DNA of 64,000 nt, taken from assembly GCF_900141715.1 (NCBI RefSeq), contig NZ_FQYK01000004.1:248001-312000 (forward strand), written 5' to 3'. Within the stretch, counting starts at the first letter, position 1. The number at the start of each line of letters is the position of its first letter. Positions 27,471 through 37,237 of the stretch are shown here, one piece after another. Made by a program: the position numbers and the translations under genes. The stretch comes from Algibacter luteus. GTDB lineage: Bacteria > Bacteroidota > Bacteroidia > Flavobacteriales > Flavobacteriaceae. The notes under the pieces are model-generated. The model did no database searches and was not told the DNA's origin. It saw only the letters and a program-made list of their open reading frames with translations.

Positions 27471-28742
27471 ATGCAACGCGACGAACAAATTTTTGAACTA
27501 ATCCAAGCAGAAAAAGAACGCCAGCTTCATGGTATTGAACTTATTGCTTCAGAGAATTTTGTAAGCCAACAAGTTATGGAAGCTGCTGGCTCTGTGTTAA
27601 CCAATAAATATGCCGAGGGTTACCCTGGAAAACGCTATTATGGTGGTTGCGAAGTTGTAGATGAAGTAGAGCAAATTGCTATTGATAGAGCAAAAGCTTT
27701 ATTTGGTGCTGAATATGTAAATGTTCAACCGCATTCAGGTAGTCAAGCAAATACAGCAGTATATCATGCGTGTTTAAATCCTGGAGACAAAATTTTAGGA
27801 TTCGATTTATCTCACGGTGGACATTTAACACATGGGTCGCCTGTAAATTTTTCTGGTAAATTATACAATCCAGTATTTTATGGCGTAGAGCAGGAGACAG
27901 GTGTATTAAATTATGATAAAATTCAAGAAATTGCTACCAAAGAGCAACCAAAATTAATAATTGCAGGTGCTTCAGCATATTCTAGAGATATCGATTTTAA
28001 AAGATTTAGAGTTATAGCTGATAGTGTTGGTGCTATTTTAATGGCAGATATATCGCATCCGGCAGGATTAATTGCAAAAGGTATTTTAAATGATCCTTTA
28101 CCTCACTGTCATGTCGTAACTACTACAACGCATAAAACGTTAAGAGGCCCAAGAGGAGGGATGATTATGATGGGTAAAGATTTTGATAACCCATTTGGTA
28201 TCAAACTTAAGAATGGCAACTTACGTAAAATGTCGTCTTTATTAGATTCGGCAGTTTTCCCTGGTAATCAAGGAGGACCATTAGAGCATATTATTGCAGC
28301 AAAAGCCATTGCATTTGGTGAAGCTTTAACCGATGATTTTTTGCACTACCAATTACAAGTAAAGCAAAACGCTACAACTATGGCAGATGCGTTAGTTGCG
28401 AAAGATTATAAAATCATTTCTAATGGTACAGACAACCACTGTATGCTCATAGACTTACGTAATAAGAATGTATCTGGTAAGGAAGCTGAACAAGCTCTAG
28501 TGAAAGCAGATATTACTGTAAATAAAAACATGGTACCTTTTGATGATAAATCGCCGTTTGTAACCTCAGGAATACGTTTAGGTACTGCCGCTATTACAAC
28601 ACGTGGTTTAAAAGAAGATGATATGGTTACAATTGTTGATTTAATTGATGAAGTGATCACCAATTTTGAAGATGAAGCCGTTTTAGAAGCTGTAAAAACA
28701 AAAGTAAATGCTATGATGAAAGATAAACCTTTATTTGTTTAA
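27471..28742 (+). CDS. glyA: Serine hydroxymethyltransferase
   Basis: This 423-aa PLP enzyme converts serine and tetrahydrofolate to glycine and methylene-tetrahydrofolate. It shows the N-terminal [22 protein letters not shown], and the PLP-lysine motif [14 protein letters not shown]. Length is normal. It is a single gene with its own promoter and terminator. Confidence 0.97.
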   Translation: MQRDEQIFELIQAEKERQLHGIELIASENFVSQQVMEAAGSVLTNKYAEGYPGKRYYGGCEVVDEVEQIAIDRAKALFGAEYVNVQPHSGSQANTAVYHACLNPGDKILGFDLSHGGHLTHGSPVNFSGKLYNPVFYGVEQETGVLNYDKIQEIATKEQPKLIIAGASAYSRDIDFKRFRVIADSVGAILMADISHPAGLIAKGILNDPLPHCHVVTTTTHKTLRGPRGGMIMMGKDFDNPFGIKLKNGNLRKMSSLLDSAVFPGNQGGPLEHIIAAKAIAFGEALTDDFLHYQLQVKQNATTMADALVAKDYKIISNGTDNHCMLIDLRNKNVSGKEAEQALVKADITVNKNMVPFDDKSPFVTSGIRLGTAAITTRGLKEDDMVTIVDLIDEVITNFEDEAVLEAVKTKVNAMMKDKPLFV

Positions 28743-28770
28743 GCCTTGAATCACTTTAGTGTTAATTATA

Positions 28771-28800
28771 AAAAATCCCGCTTTAAAGTGGGATTTTTTT
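28771..28800 (+). terminator. Rho-independent terminator of glyA
   Basis: The stem AAAAATCCCGCTT / AAGTGGGATTTTT (one G-U) with a short loop is followed by seven T. Confidence 0.85.
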
Positions 28801-28817
28801 GTTTTATGATTTATTAA

Positions 28818-29588
28818 TTAAAGTTGAAACTCTAATTCTCGGTATTTAACTTCTTCAGTTATTTCTTCAATATTACCTAAATACTCTTTTCCCCGAAGTT
28901 TACCCACAGTATGCGCTTTTAAATCTATTTCGGAATGCTGTTTTACAAGGTTTTGTATTTTTTGTTGGTCTGTGTCATTTTCAATGGATGCTAACCATTG
29001 ATCTTCTTCGTTTTCTGATAACATCAAAGGCATTCTTGGTCCTTGAATTTTAGGATTGTTATGAATTTTAGCCATCATAGGATTGCCTTTAGTGGTCACT
29101 ATAGAGAAGGTATGCATTCTGCCGCCATTATCAGGATTTATCCATTCGCTCCACAATCCTGCCAGAGCTATAGGTTCATTATCTTTTTTTTGAATAAGAA
29201 ACGGATAGGTTTTTTTATTAAAGTGATGATGTTCGTAAAAACCATCTATGTAAACAATACACCGTTTGTTTTTAGCCGAATCTCTAAACGCGGGTTTATC
29301 AAAAATGGTTTCTCCACGGGCGTTAAGTGTATTATTCCAGAATTTTTTGAGTTGATTTTCGTCTTCCACCCAAAATGGAACGAGCCCCCAAGTAGCAACA
29401 GTAGGGAATTCTGGCGATTCGTTGGTGTAAATAAGTAATTCGGGATGACTAAAACCTGAAGCATGATGAATAGGTAAATCGGTTAACGGAATTAATTTTT
29501 CCATAATTTCTTCAACCGCAGCCAAATCACCTCGACGCTTTGCGCGTTTTAGTTGCGCTTCATAACTCGCTTTAATGTCGTAGCACAT
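28818..29588 (-). CDS. SOS response-associated peptidase (SRAP/YedK family)
   Basis: The protein is 256 aa and begins MCYDIKA, with Cys2 as the residue that forms a DNA-protein crosslink at abasic sites after Met removal. The NARGET motif, the GFYEH active-site stretch and NPKIQGPRMPLMLS near the C-terminus match the SRAP family (HMCES/YedK). It protects abasic sites in single-stranded DNA. Confidence 0.93.
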   Translation of the reverse strand: MCYDIKASYEAQLKRAKRRGDLAAVEEIMEKLIPLTDLPIHHASGFSHPELLIYTNESPEFPTVATWGLVPFWVEDENQLKKFWNNTLNARGETIFDKPAFRDSAKNKRCIVYIDGFYEHHHFNKKTYPFLIQKKDNEPIALAGLWSEWINPDNGGRMHTFSIVTTKGNPMMAKIHNNPKIQGPRMPLMLSENEEDQWLASIENDTDQQKIQNLVKQHSEIDLKAHTVGKLRGKEYLGNIEEITEEVKYRELEFQL

Positions 29589-29625
29589 TGTCTTTATTTA
29601 TAGTTTGAATGATTTATCGCTTTAT

Positions 29626-30078
29626 CTAATCTTCAGATTTTTGCAATGGACCTTCCCATAAAACTTGTTCTATCATCCAAATATCATCTCGCTTTGAAAG
29701 TAGAATATAATCAATACCCCACCACGCCGTTACTTTTGCTGATGCAATTACATTTCCAATATCTAAAACTTCAATTTTCTTTGGTGCATCTGGATTAGGA
29801 AATTTTTTTTTCTCTAAAACATTTCTCGCGAATTCTAAGGCCTTTTCAAACGACATATGGTCAACCTGTTTATATTGGTTGGAAGTTTTGTCTTTCCAAA
29901 AACCAAATTTATTTAATGCAGGCTGAAGACTTTCTTTTAGTTTATTCTCATCGCCTTGATAAAAACCTTCAATGTAGTTAAGGCAGGCATTTTCAACCCC
30001 TTCTTTATCAGTATTATTTTGGGAAATTGCAGTTGAAAACATTAAAAGGAAAGTTACTAAAACTGTTAGACATTTCAT
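29626..30078 (-). CDS. Secreted NTF2-like / lumazine-binding-like protein
   Basis: The protein is 150 aa with a signal peptide (about 19 residues, before QNNTDKEG). The start VENACLNYIEGFYQGDENKLKESL and ending KRDDIWMIEQVLWE fit the Lumazine_bd_2 / NTF2-like fold. These are small envelope proteins with no known common function. It is preceded and followed by short gaps without strong signals. Confidence 0.7.
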   Translation of the reverse strand: MKCLTVLVTFLLMFSTAISQNNTDKEGVENACLNYIEGFYQGDENKLKESLQPALNKFGFWKDKTSNQYKQVDHMSFEKALEFARNVLEKKKFPNPDAPKKIEVLDIGNVIASAKVTAWWGIDYILLSKRDDIWMIEQVLWEGPLQKSED

Positions 30079-30150
30079 AGTTTTTAAATTTTTGATTGAT
30101 TTGAAAACTAAAAATAACTGTAATTGTTTGATAATAATGTTAATAGAGCG

Positions 30151-31716
30151 TTAATCTTCCTCTGGAAAAGTAATGTGCTGATATGCACCTAAATCTGGTG
30201 ATGTCGTTCTATCAACATTTAAAATATCGAAAGGTACTTGTGTTGAAAATGTCGCTAATCCTTGACCATTTGCCGCAGAATCGTCGCCAATTATCATTTC
30301 ATTTGAATCTGCATCTTTAAAATTCGGGTCTGCATTGAAAATGTTTCCCTCATATTTAGAAGTATCATTAAAATCATAATTAGCCCCGGTGAAATTATTA
30401 TTGTTATCGTCAAAACGAATTAAACAATTGGTGAATTTAAAGTTATAAACGACTGATTCATCTTCAATTTCATCCAAAAGAATTTCAGGATTATCATTGC
30501 CGTAAATTATACAGTTATTAAAATTAGCTTCTGTTAAATCAGCAATCGTAGCATTATTGTCTTCATCTAAAACAAAATTATTGAGTAACAATGCAGGAAA
30601 TTGTCTAAATCCGTCGTCCCAATAATTAGCGATGGTAGAATGTGTAACGTTATATTTTCCTCCTAAGGTTCCAGCAAAAGATGATAAACCAGAGTTATTA
30701 ATAACCAAGTTTTCAGCATTTATGGAAGTGTTTCTACCCAAAATACCAAAACTACTAGAATTGTAAATTTGTGTGTTTGTAACAGTAAGTTTATCGTTTG
30801 CCTCATCAGGGTTTCCATCAGAAAGGATTCCAATTGTAGCATTTTTAATGGTGGCGTAATTTATAGTGTTATTGATGCTACCGTCTAAAAGCCAAATGGT
30901 TCCCCATTGCCCTTGAATTTCGGCAAAATTTGGTTCTAACCGGTCGCCCTCAAAAATGACTTCGTTTTCTAATAAATCGCGGTCGTTACTATACGCTCCA
31001 TTAACATTGATACTCGCGCCATTGGATACAATAATACCTGAGTTTTCATGAAAATGTAAACGAGCTCCGGATTCGATGGTTAACGTTTCGTTTGTGGGCA
31101 CTGTGGCGAAACCATAAATAACATAGGGTTTCTCATTAGTAAAGTTGAGTTCTGTAGGTAATAATTCTCGACCTTGTAATTCAGTTTCAACCATTTCTCC
31201 GCCTAAGTCTAGCGTTAAGGTTTCGATAACTTTGGTTGTATTATCTCTATCTGGGTAAATAAAAACAGCATCTTGTACTAAAGTCACTAATTCTACTTTT
31301 TGAAGGTTTGAGCCTGAGTCAAATTCAATTTGATCAGTATATAAATAATTTCCATCGGGATTAGGTAAATTATTAATGTTAATAGTCGTTTCGACAAAAA
31401 TAAATAAACTGTCTTTTGCTAAAATTTCAACATTTGTAAAATTTTTACCAGCAATACCATCAACACTTAATCTGTAATTTGAGATATCGCCTGAAGCCAA
31501 TGCTACCGAAGGAATGGAAATATCATTATCACTTCTATTGTACACTTTTAAGTTATAAGTGCTAGAACCTATGTTTGTAAAAACTGTATCTAAATATACC
31601 GTGTCTTTAGAAAATTCAAGACTACCAGTACTTGCAGAGAATTCAAAATCTTTACGACAAGAGCTCCAAAAAATTAAAAATCCTAGTGTAAGTGTGAAGT
31701 ATAAATAGCGTTTCAT
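30151..31716 (-). CDS. Lipoprotein with predicted right-handed beta-helix
   Basis: 521 aa from the ATG at 31716 (MKRYLYFTL); an ATG three codons earlier is also possible. The lipobox ends in SSC. The first part (TGSLEFSKDTVYLDTVFTNIGSSTYNLKVYN) looks like an Ig-like/MSP-type domain. The centre has repeats such as GTIWLLDGSINNTINYATIKNATIGI, typical of a parallel beta-helix. It is probably a surface protein with no visible catalytic residues. It is common in Bacteroidota and of unknown function. Confidence 0.7.
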   Translation of the reverse strand: MKRYLYFTLTLGFLIFWSSCRKDFEFSASTGSLEFSKDTVYLDTVFTNIGSSTYNLKVYNRSDNDISIPSVALASGDISNYRLSVDGIAGKNFTNVEILAKDSLFIFVETTININNLPNPDGNYLYTDQIEFDSGSNLQKVELVTLVQDAVFIYPDRDNTTKVIETLTLDLGGEMVETELQGRELLPTELNFTNEKPYVIYGFATVPTNETLTIESGARLHFHENSGIIVSNGASINVNGAYSNDRDLLENEVIFEGDRLEPNFAEIQGQWGTIWLLDGSINNTINYATIKNATIGILSDGNPDEANDKLTVTNTQIYNSSSFGILGRNTSINAENLVINNSGLSSFAGTLGGKYNVTHSTIANYWDDGFRQFPALLLNNFVLDEDNNATIADLTEANFNNCIIYGNDNPEILLDEIEDESVVYNFKFTNCLIRFDDNNNNFTGANYDFNDTSKYEGNIFNADPNFKDADSNEMIIGDDSAANGQGLATFSTQVPFDILNVDRTTSPDLGAYQHITFPEED

Positions 31717-31782
31717 TAAAATCATAAGTTTGAGGGTTAAAAATATAACTTTTGAATTTATGATTTAGTATGTATGTATGAT

Positions 31783-32172
31783 TTAATCGAATAAATCAAC
31801 AATTTCTACTGGAATTCTTGTTGGACGACCGGTTTTCGCATTTATCAAACACCATTTTGTTTCCGATTTAGCAAGGAGTTTGTTGGTATTGGCATTATAA
31901 ATTTCAACTATACGTGTATATTTCACACCTTCGGCCTGAGCGATATAGGTTTTTAATTTGATGGTATCATTTAAAAAAGCAGCGCTTTTGTACTCGATAA
32001 AATGCGATAGTAAAAACCAACTATATTTTGTTTGCAATTCAATCGAAGCTTTAGATTGCCAATGGGCTTTGGCTACATCTTGTACCCATTGCACATAATG
32101 TACGTTGTTAACATGATTTAAATCATCTATGTAATCTTTGTTTACAACTAAAGTGCTTTCGTATATGGTCAT
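31783..32172 (-). CDS. Acyl-CoA thioesterase, hotdog (4HBT) family
   Basis: About 129 aa from the ATG at 32172; the longer frame starts at a TTG that overlaps the upstream gene. The hotdog motif DYIDDLNHVNNVHYVQWVQDVA near the N-terminus carries the catalytic Asp pattern of YbgC/4-hydroxybenzoyl-CoA thioesterases. The substrate is unknown. Confidence 0.82.
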   Translation of the reverse strand: MTIYESTLVVNKDYIDDLNHVNNVHYVQWVQDVAKAHWQSKASIELQTKYSWFLLSHFIEYKSAAFLNDTIKLKTYIAQAEGVKYTRIVEIYNANTNKLLAKSETKWCLINAKTGRPTRIPVEIVDLFD

Positions 32173-32212
32173 TCCAAGATTATTTACAATTGTATTAATT
32201 TGTGTTTTGTTA

Positions 32213-33097
32213 TTAATCAATCATCACTTTCCATGTGACATCATAAGTCTCATTTGGTTTTAATGTTTGCATACCAATTTTATTATTAAAGCTATCTGAA
32301 ACACCAGTTGTTGGTTCAATAGCAATATTGTTTGCTTTTGGAGGGGTATAAACTTGTAAAAAATTATTATCAGAAGAAGACGTTATAGTTAATTGATACT
32401 TAGGTGTATTAAACTTGACTTCGTTAGAATTTAAAATCCAGCAGTCATCAAGTCTTTGATTTTTGATTTGAAAAATTCCATCAGATTCGTAATCTTCAAA
32501 TCCCTTGGTTATATTTCGATTATCAAACACCAATTTTTTAGTAGCGTCGAACTTAATATCACTTTCAAATAAATTGTCACTTAAAAAATAAGGATGCCAC
32601 CCGAGTGTAAAAGGGAATGTTTTACTGGATGTATTTATTACAGAAACTAGTAAAGTCACAGTGTTTTGAGTAAATACATATTTTAATTTTATGTTGAAGG
32701 TAAATGGAAATCCTTTTGAAAGTTCTGTTTCATCATACTCTAAAACTATAGCAGCAGAATCATCACATGTATTGGTTTCTTTTACTAGAAATGATTTATT
32801 AAAAACCAATCCGTGTAATGCATTGTTTTCTTCTTTTTGATTAATTTCAAATTGATGTTGTTTACCTTTATATTTATAAGTGCCATCTTTGATTCTATTT
32901 GCAAAAGGAAATAAAATAGAAGAAGCGTAAGTTACATCATAAGTTAAAGGTGCTAAATTTTCAATAATTACCTTTCCGTTTAGAATTAGTTCTTGCAACG
33001 AACCTCCATCATTAATGCTAAGTTTCGCATAAAGTTTGCTCTTGGCATCTTCAACTTCTAAAATATTTAAGTCTTGATTGTGGTTTATTTTATACAC
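32213..33097 (-). CDS. Aldose 1-epimerase family protein
   Basis: The protein is 294 aa and starts at GTG (33097); no ATG fits. It has the galactose-mutarotase fold with FPFANRIKDGTYKYKG, a histidine in NNALHGLVFNKSF, and TLGWHPYF. It interconverts alpha and beta forms of aldoses or is a YeaD-like sugar-phosphate epimerase. It may serve the sugar genes nearby. Confidence 0.85.
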   Translation of the reverse strand: MYKINHNQDLNILEVEDAKSKLYAKLSINDGGSLQELILNGKVIIENLAPLTYDVTYASSILFPFANRIKDGTYKYKGKQHQFEINQKEENNALHGLVFNKSFLVKETNTCDDSAAIVLEYDETELSKGFPFTFNIKLKYVFTQNTVTLLVSVINTSSKTFPFTLGWHPYFLSDNLFESDIKFDATKKLVFDNRNITKGFEDYESDGIFQIKNQRLDDCWILNSNEVKFNTPKYQLTITSSSDNNFLQVYTPPKANNIAIEPTTGVSDSFNNKIGMQTLKPNETYDVTWKVMID

Positions 33098-33370
33098 AGT
33101 TCATGATTAATTTTAAATTATTGATATACAATATTTTATGTTAAATTAACTCAAGTGTTTGTTGTTAAATTTATTGCGATAAAATCTAAACACGAATTAA
33201 TAACAACCTTGTAATTTTTATTGAACAAATTGGCGTTTTAATTAATTATTAAAAGCTCGAAATTATAGGATAAAAGTAAAACTTTTGAAACTATGAATGA
33301 CTATTTATAAACCAATTTTTTACAAGAATTAAATCTTTATATTTACTAACTAACTAAACTAATTACAAAT
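33098..33370. other. Intergenic region between divergent epimerase and symporter genes
   Basis: This is AT-rich, with no open frame or strong hairpin. TATATTTA at 33348-33355 is a plausible -7 element for the symporter gene, 15 bp before its ATG. Confidence 0.4.
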
Positions 33371-35020
33371 ATGATAGGAATCATTTCTTTCTTTGGCTTC
33401 ACGTTAATGGTTGCCATCATATCTTACTATGCAACTAGAACAACGGATGAGAATTCGTCTGATGGCTATTTTCTTGGTGGTAGAAGTCTAACCGCTGGCG
33501 TAATTGCAGGATCTTTACTTCTTACAAATTTATCAACAGAACAAATAGTAGGATTAAATGGTAGTGCTTATACCGATGGGCTATCAGTTATGGCATGGGA
33601 AACGCTAGCTGCTATCGCTATGGTAATAACAGCTATTTGGTTGTTGCCTAGATATTTGAAAGGCGGATTAACCACGGTACCACAATTTTTATCTAAACGT
33701 TTTGATGTCACTACAAAAACAATAACATCTGGATTGTTTTTAACAGGTTATGTTGTTGTTCTACTTCCAGTTATTTTATATTCTGGCTCTGTAGCCATTA
33801 GTGGCATGTTTAATATTCCTGAAATGCTTAATATTTCGAACTCCAAAGCTTTGTGGTTATGTATTTGGGGTATAGGCATCATAGGCTCTATTTATGCTGT
33901 TTTTGGAGGTTTAAAAGCTGTTGCAGTTTCAGATAGTATTAATGCTATTGGTCTTATTATTGGAGGACTTTTAATTCCTGTTTTCGGACTTATGGCGATT
34001 GGTAACGGTAGTTTAGGGGCAGGTTTAGACACACTTATGAGTGCAAACCCTGACAAGTTTCAATCTATGGGTAAGCCTGGTCAAGAAGTTCCATTTAGCA
34101 CCATTTTTACTGGTATGATGTTGGTTCAACTATTTTACTGGGGAACAAATCAACAAATTATTCAAAGGGCTTTAGGTGCAAAAAATTTAGCTGAAGGACA
34201 AAAAGGTTTATTATTAGCTTCGTTTTTAAAAATATTAGGGCCACTAATTTTAGTGTTACCTGGAATTATAGCATATCACTATTTTGAAGGAGGTTTGTCG
34301 TCAAGTGATTTAGCGTATCCTGAGTTAGTTCGTGCTGTATTACCTAAATATTTAGTTGGCTTTTTCGCTGCTGTTTTATTCGGTGCCATTTTAAGCTCGT
34401 TTAATAGCGTGTTAAATAGCTCTGTAACTTTGTTTGGGATAGACATATACAAACAGCATATCAATAAGGATGCAGATGAAAAAACCGTGGTTAAGTATGG
34501 TAAAATTTTCGGTATTATATTAGCGATTTCTGCAATGTTTATAGCGCCATTAATTGCAAATGCCGGAAGTTTATTCAATTATTTACAAGAAATCAATGGC
34601 ATCTATAGTATTCCAATTTTTACTATAATAGTAGTTGGGTATACAACTAAAAGAGTGCCTGCTATAGCCGCTAAAATTGGAGTTGTTTCTGGATCATTAC
34701 TATATATTTTAAGTCAGTTTATTTTAAAACCTCAGTTTGTAAAAAATGCACTTGAAGAAGCAAAACTATCTGGTGTAACCGATGAGGCAGCTTTAAAATT
34801 AATTGAGTCTGATGCTTACCCGCATTTTTTGCATGTTATGGCTATTTTATTTATTCTAAATATTATTATCATGCTAATTATAGGTAAAATAAAACCAAGA
34901 GAAACAGCATACGAATTAGAATACACAAAACAAGTTGATATTGAACCTTGGAAACATACTAAAATTGCTGGTGCCATTGTAGTTTTAACTGTAGCTTCAA
35001 TTTATATTTATTTTGCTTAA
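33371..35020 (+). CDS. Sodium:solute symporter (SSS family)
   Basis: This 549-aa inner-membrane protein has about 14 hydrophobic segments. Family features are the start SDGYFLGGRSLTAGVIAGSLLLTNLSTEQIVGLNGSAY and the later FNSVLNSSVTLFGIDIYKQ. It resembles SGLT-like sugar symporters. The substrate is not evident; the nearby epimerase and galactonate operon suggest a sugar or sugar acid. Confidence 0.9.
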   Translation: MIGIISFFGFTLMVAIISYYATRTTDENSSDGYFLGGRSLTAGVIAGSLLLTNLSTEQIVGLNGSAYTDGLSVMAWETLAAIAMVITAIWLLPRYLKGGLTTVPQFLSKRFDVTTKTITSGLFLTGYVVVLLPVILYSGSVAISGMFNIPEMLNISNSKALWLCIWGIGIIGSIYAVFGGLKAVAVSDSINAIGLIIGGLLIPVFGLMAIGNGSLGAGLDTLMSANPDKFQSMGKPGQEVPFSTIFTGMMLVQLFYWGTNQQIIQRALGAKNLAEGQKGLLLASFLKILGPLILVLPGIIAYHYFEGGLSSSDLAYPELVRAVLPKYLVGFFAAVLFGAILSSFNSVLNSSVTLFGIDIYKQHINKDADEKTVVKYGKIFGIILAISAMFIAPLIANAGSLFNYLQEINGIYSIPIFTIIVVGYTTKRVPAIAAKIGVVSGSLLYILSQFILKPQFVKNALEEAKLSGVTDEAALKLIESDAYPHFLHVMAILFILNIIIMLIIGKIKPRETAYELEYTKQVDIEPWKHTKIAGAIVVLTVASIYIYFA

Positions 35021-35037
35021 AATTATAAACATTTCTT

Positions 35038-35068
35038 TTGGTTAGAAATATAGTTAATTTTATATTTG
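35038..35068 (+). promoter_or_regulatory. Promoter of tRNA-Arg
   Basis: TTG (35038-35040) and TATATTTG (35061-35068) are 20 bp apart, a full match to the Bacteroidota consensus. The tRNA starts 32 bp after the -7 element. Confidence 0.7.
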
Positions 35069-35099
35069 CACACCGGAAATCAAAAATGGTTTTCGTTGA

Positions 35100-35173
35100 G
35101 GGCTCTTAGCTCAGCTGGATAGAGCACCTCCCTTCTAAGGAGGCGGTCGAAGGTTCGAATCCTTCAGGGCTCA
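35100..35173 (+). tRNA. tRNA-Arg (anticodon TCT)
   Basis: Cloverleaf parts are visible: acceptor GGGCTCT paired with AGGGCTC (two G-U), D arm TAGCTCAGCTGGATAGAGCA, anticodon stem CCTCC/GGAGG with loop CTTCTAA (anticodon TCT), and T arm GAAGG-TTCGAAT-CCTTC. The length is 74 nt with discriminator A. CCA is not encoded. Confidence 0.96.
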
Positions 35174-35174
35174 C

Positions 35175-35209
35175 AAAAAGCTTCACTGTAAAAAGTGGGG
35201 CTTTTTTGT
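35175..35209 (+). terminator. Rho-independent terminator of tRNA-Arg
   Basis: The stem AAAAAGCTTCACT / AGTGGGGCTTTTT (two G-U pairs) lies directly after the tRNA and is followed by T. Confidence 0.8.
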
Positions 35210-35441
35210 TTTTTATTACTAAACAATCTAATCACTTGAAAATTTTGAATTCTATTCAATACCCCATAAGTTATTTCGAACAGTGGTTTTTTGTTTTCTT
35301 TGTACTGCTATTATTTCACAACTGATATGTTACATCTTTTAGGTTGTTATCTTTTTGTATGACTGTATTTTTAATAAATCCTACTTTATCATTATCAATT
35401 TAAGAACACAACTTATTAGAGTTAATTGTTATTTCGTCCTA

Positions 35442-36599
35442 TTACCATTCCGCAAAAGTACCATCATCATTTCTCCAAATTGGATTCGCCCAATTATGAC
35501 CAATTTTTTGGCCTTCTTTTAGAATTTCCTCATCTATTTCAACACCTAGACCAGGTTGAGTAAATAAGTCCATAAAACCATCTTTGACATCAAATATTTC
35601 TGGGTTTTTAACATAATCCAATAGGTCAAATCCTTTATTGTAATGAATTCCCAAACTACTTTCTTGAATTGTAGCATTGGCACAAGAGAAATCTATATGC
35701 AGTGCAGAAGCAAGAGAAATGGGACCTAAAGGACAATGAGGCGCAAGTGCAACATCATAGGCTTCGGCCATAGTAGCGATGCGTTTCACTTCAGAGATTC
35801 CACCTGCATGACTTAAATCTGGTTGAATAATATCGACTACGCCTTGTTGTAAAACGTCTTTAAAGTCCCACCTAGATAACATACGTTCTCCAGTTGCAAT
35901 CGGTATACTGGTATAAGAATAAATATGCTTTAATGCATCATTATTTTCACTTAAAACAGGTTCTTCAATAAACATAGGGTCGTAAGGTGCAAGTTCATCA
36001 ATAAGTCTTTTAACCATTGGTTTATGTACCCTGCCATGAAAATCTAAGCCAACATCTAACTCATATCCAAATTCTTCTCTAAGTAGCCTCATATTATCAG
36101 CTACCTTTTTAATATCTTTGATAGAAGACACCCATCGCATTGGGCCAGTAGCATTCATTTTAACGGCACGATAGCCTTGATTCATTTTTTCTCGTGCTTG
36201 TTCTATCACCACCTTAGGGTCGTCTCCACCAATCCAACAGTACATTTTCATTCTTTGACGTACCGCACCTCCTAAAAGTTCAAAAACGGGAACACCTAAA
36301 TGTTTACCTTTTATATCCCATAACGCTTGATCAATTCCAGAAATGGCACTCATTAAAATGGTACCGCCTCTATAAAATCCGCCGCGATATAGTACCTGCC
36401 AAATGTCTTCAATATTATTAGCGGTTCTCCCAATTAAATACTGTTCAAGTTCTTTAACACAGGCTGCAACCGAGTCGGCTTTACCTTCAACAACAGGTTC
36501 TCCCCATCCAAATAATCCGCCTTTAGTTGTTATTTTTACAAACAACCACCTAGGTGGAACTTTAAACAGTTCTACTTTGGTAATTTCTAATTCTTCCAT
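35442..36599 (-). CDS. dgoD: D-galactonate dehydratase (enolase superfamily)
   Basis: The protein is 385 aa and similar along its whole length to E. coli DgoD as I recall it. It dehydrates D-galactonate to 2-keto-3-deoxygalactonate. Metal and catalytic residues are visible: the Asp and His of GLDFHGRV, Glu of FIEEPVL, Glu of TGERMLSR, and His of APHCPLGP. The ending EWxW-like NPIWRNDDGTFAEW is also shared. It is the last gene of the four-gene operon and overlaps the aldolase gene by 13 bp. Confidence 0.88.
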   Translation of the reverse strand: MEELEITKVELFKVPPRWLFVKITTKGGLFGWGEPVVEGKADSVAACVKELEQYLIGRTANNIEDIWQVLYRGGFYRGGTILMSAISGIDQALWDIKGKHLGVPVFELLGGAVRQRMKMYCWIGGDDPKVVIEQAREKMNQGYRAVKMNATGPMRWVSSIKDIKKVADNMRLLREEFGYELDVGLDFHGRVHKPMVKRLIDELAPYDPMFIEEPVLSENNDALKHIYSYTSIPIATGERMLSRWDFKDVLQQGVVDIIQPDLSHAGGISEVKRIATMAEAYDVALAPHCPLGPISLASALHIDFSCANATIQESSLGIHYNKGFDLLDYVKNPEIFDVKDGFMDLFTQPGLGVEIDEEILKEGQKIGHNWANPIWRNDDGTFAEW

Positions 36600-37237
36600 T
36601 GCGATTCTTTTATAATTTTAACAAATTTTTGAATTGTATTTTTATTGTGGGCACCGCCAGATGCAGTTTTTTCTTCCTTTGTGAGGGCACTTCCTAATCC
36701 GACGCCAGATATTCCTGCTGCAATCCATTCTTCAATATTAGATAGGTTTATACCGCCTACAACAAAATAAGTGATGGTATCTAACGGAGCTTTTACTGAT
36801 TTGAAATAGCTTATACCTAAGTCTCCCGCCGGAAATAACTTAATAATATCCGCACCATGTTCTGCTGCCACACAGATTTCGGTTGGTGTAAGGGCGCCCA
36901 TGGCTACAGGGATGTTGTTGCGATGTGCTAATGCTATCACCTCGGTATTGGTATTTGGAGTTACAAGAAATTGAGCACCCGCTTGTATTGCTGCATCGGC
37001 TATCTTCGCATTGGTAACTGTACCAGCTCCAATAATAATATCAGAATCAGGATATTTTTTTCGAGCTTTGGCTATTTCTTCTAAATACCCTGGCGTATTT
37101 GACGTGATTTCTATAACATTAATACCGCCTTCTACCAAATCTTGAATGAGTTTTGGTATGTGTAATTGTGTATCGGTTCTAACAATTGCGATTACCCGCT
37201 CTTTTTTAATAATGGCTACTATATTTTCTCTTTTCAT
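36587..37237 (-). CDS. 2-keto-3-deoxy-6-phosphogluconate/galactonate aldolase
   Basis: This 216-aa class I aldolase has the Schiff-base lysine in DIIKLFPAG and the acidic site in NVIEITSNTPG. It should cleave KDPG or KDPGal to pyruvate and glyceraldehyde 3-phosphate. It overlaps both neighbours (4 and 13 bp). Beside a galactonate dehydratase, KDPGal is the most likely substrate, but KDPG cannot be excluded. Confidence 0.92.
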   Translation of the reverse strand: MKRENIVAIIKKERVIAIVRTDTQLHIPKLIQDLVEGGINVIEITSNTPGYLEEIAKARKKYPDSDIIIGAGTVTNAKIADAAIQAGAQFLVTPNTNTEVIALAHRNNIPVAMGALTPTEICVAAEHGADIIKLFPAGDLGISYFKSVKAPLDTITYFVVGGINLSNIEEWIAAGISGVGLGSALTKEEKTASGGAHNKNTIQKFVKIIKESQWKN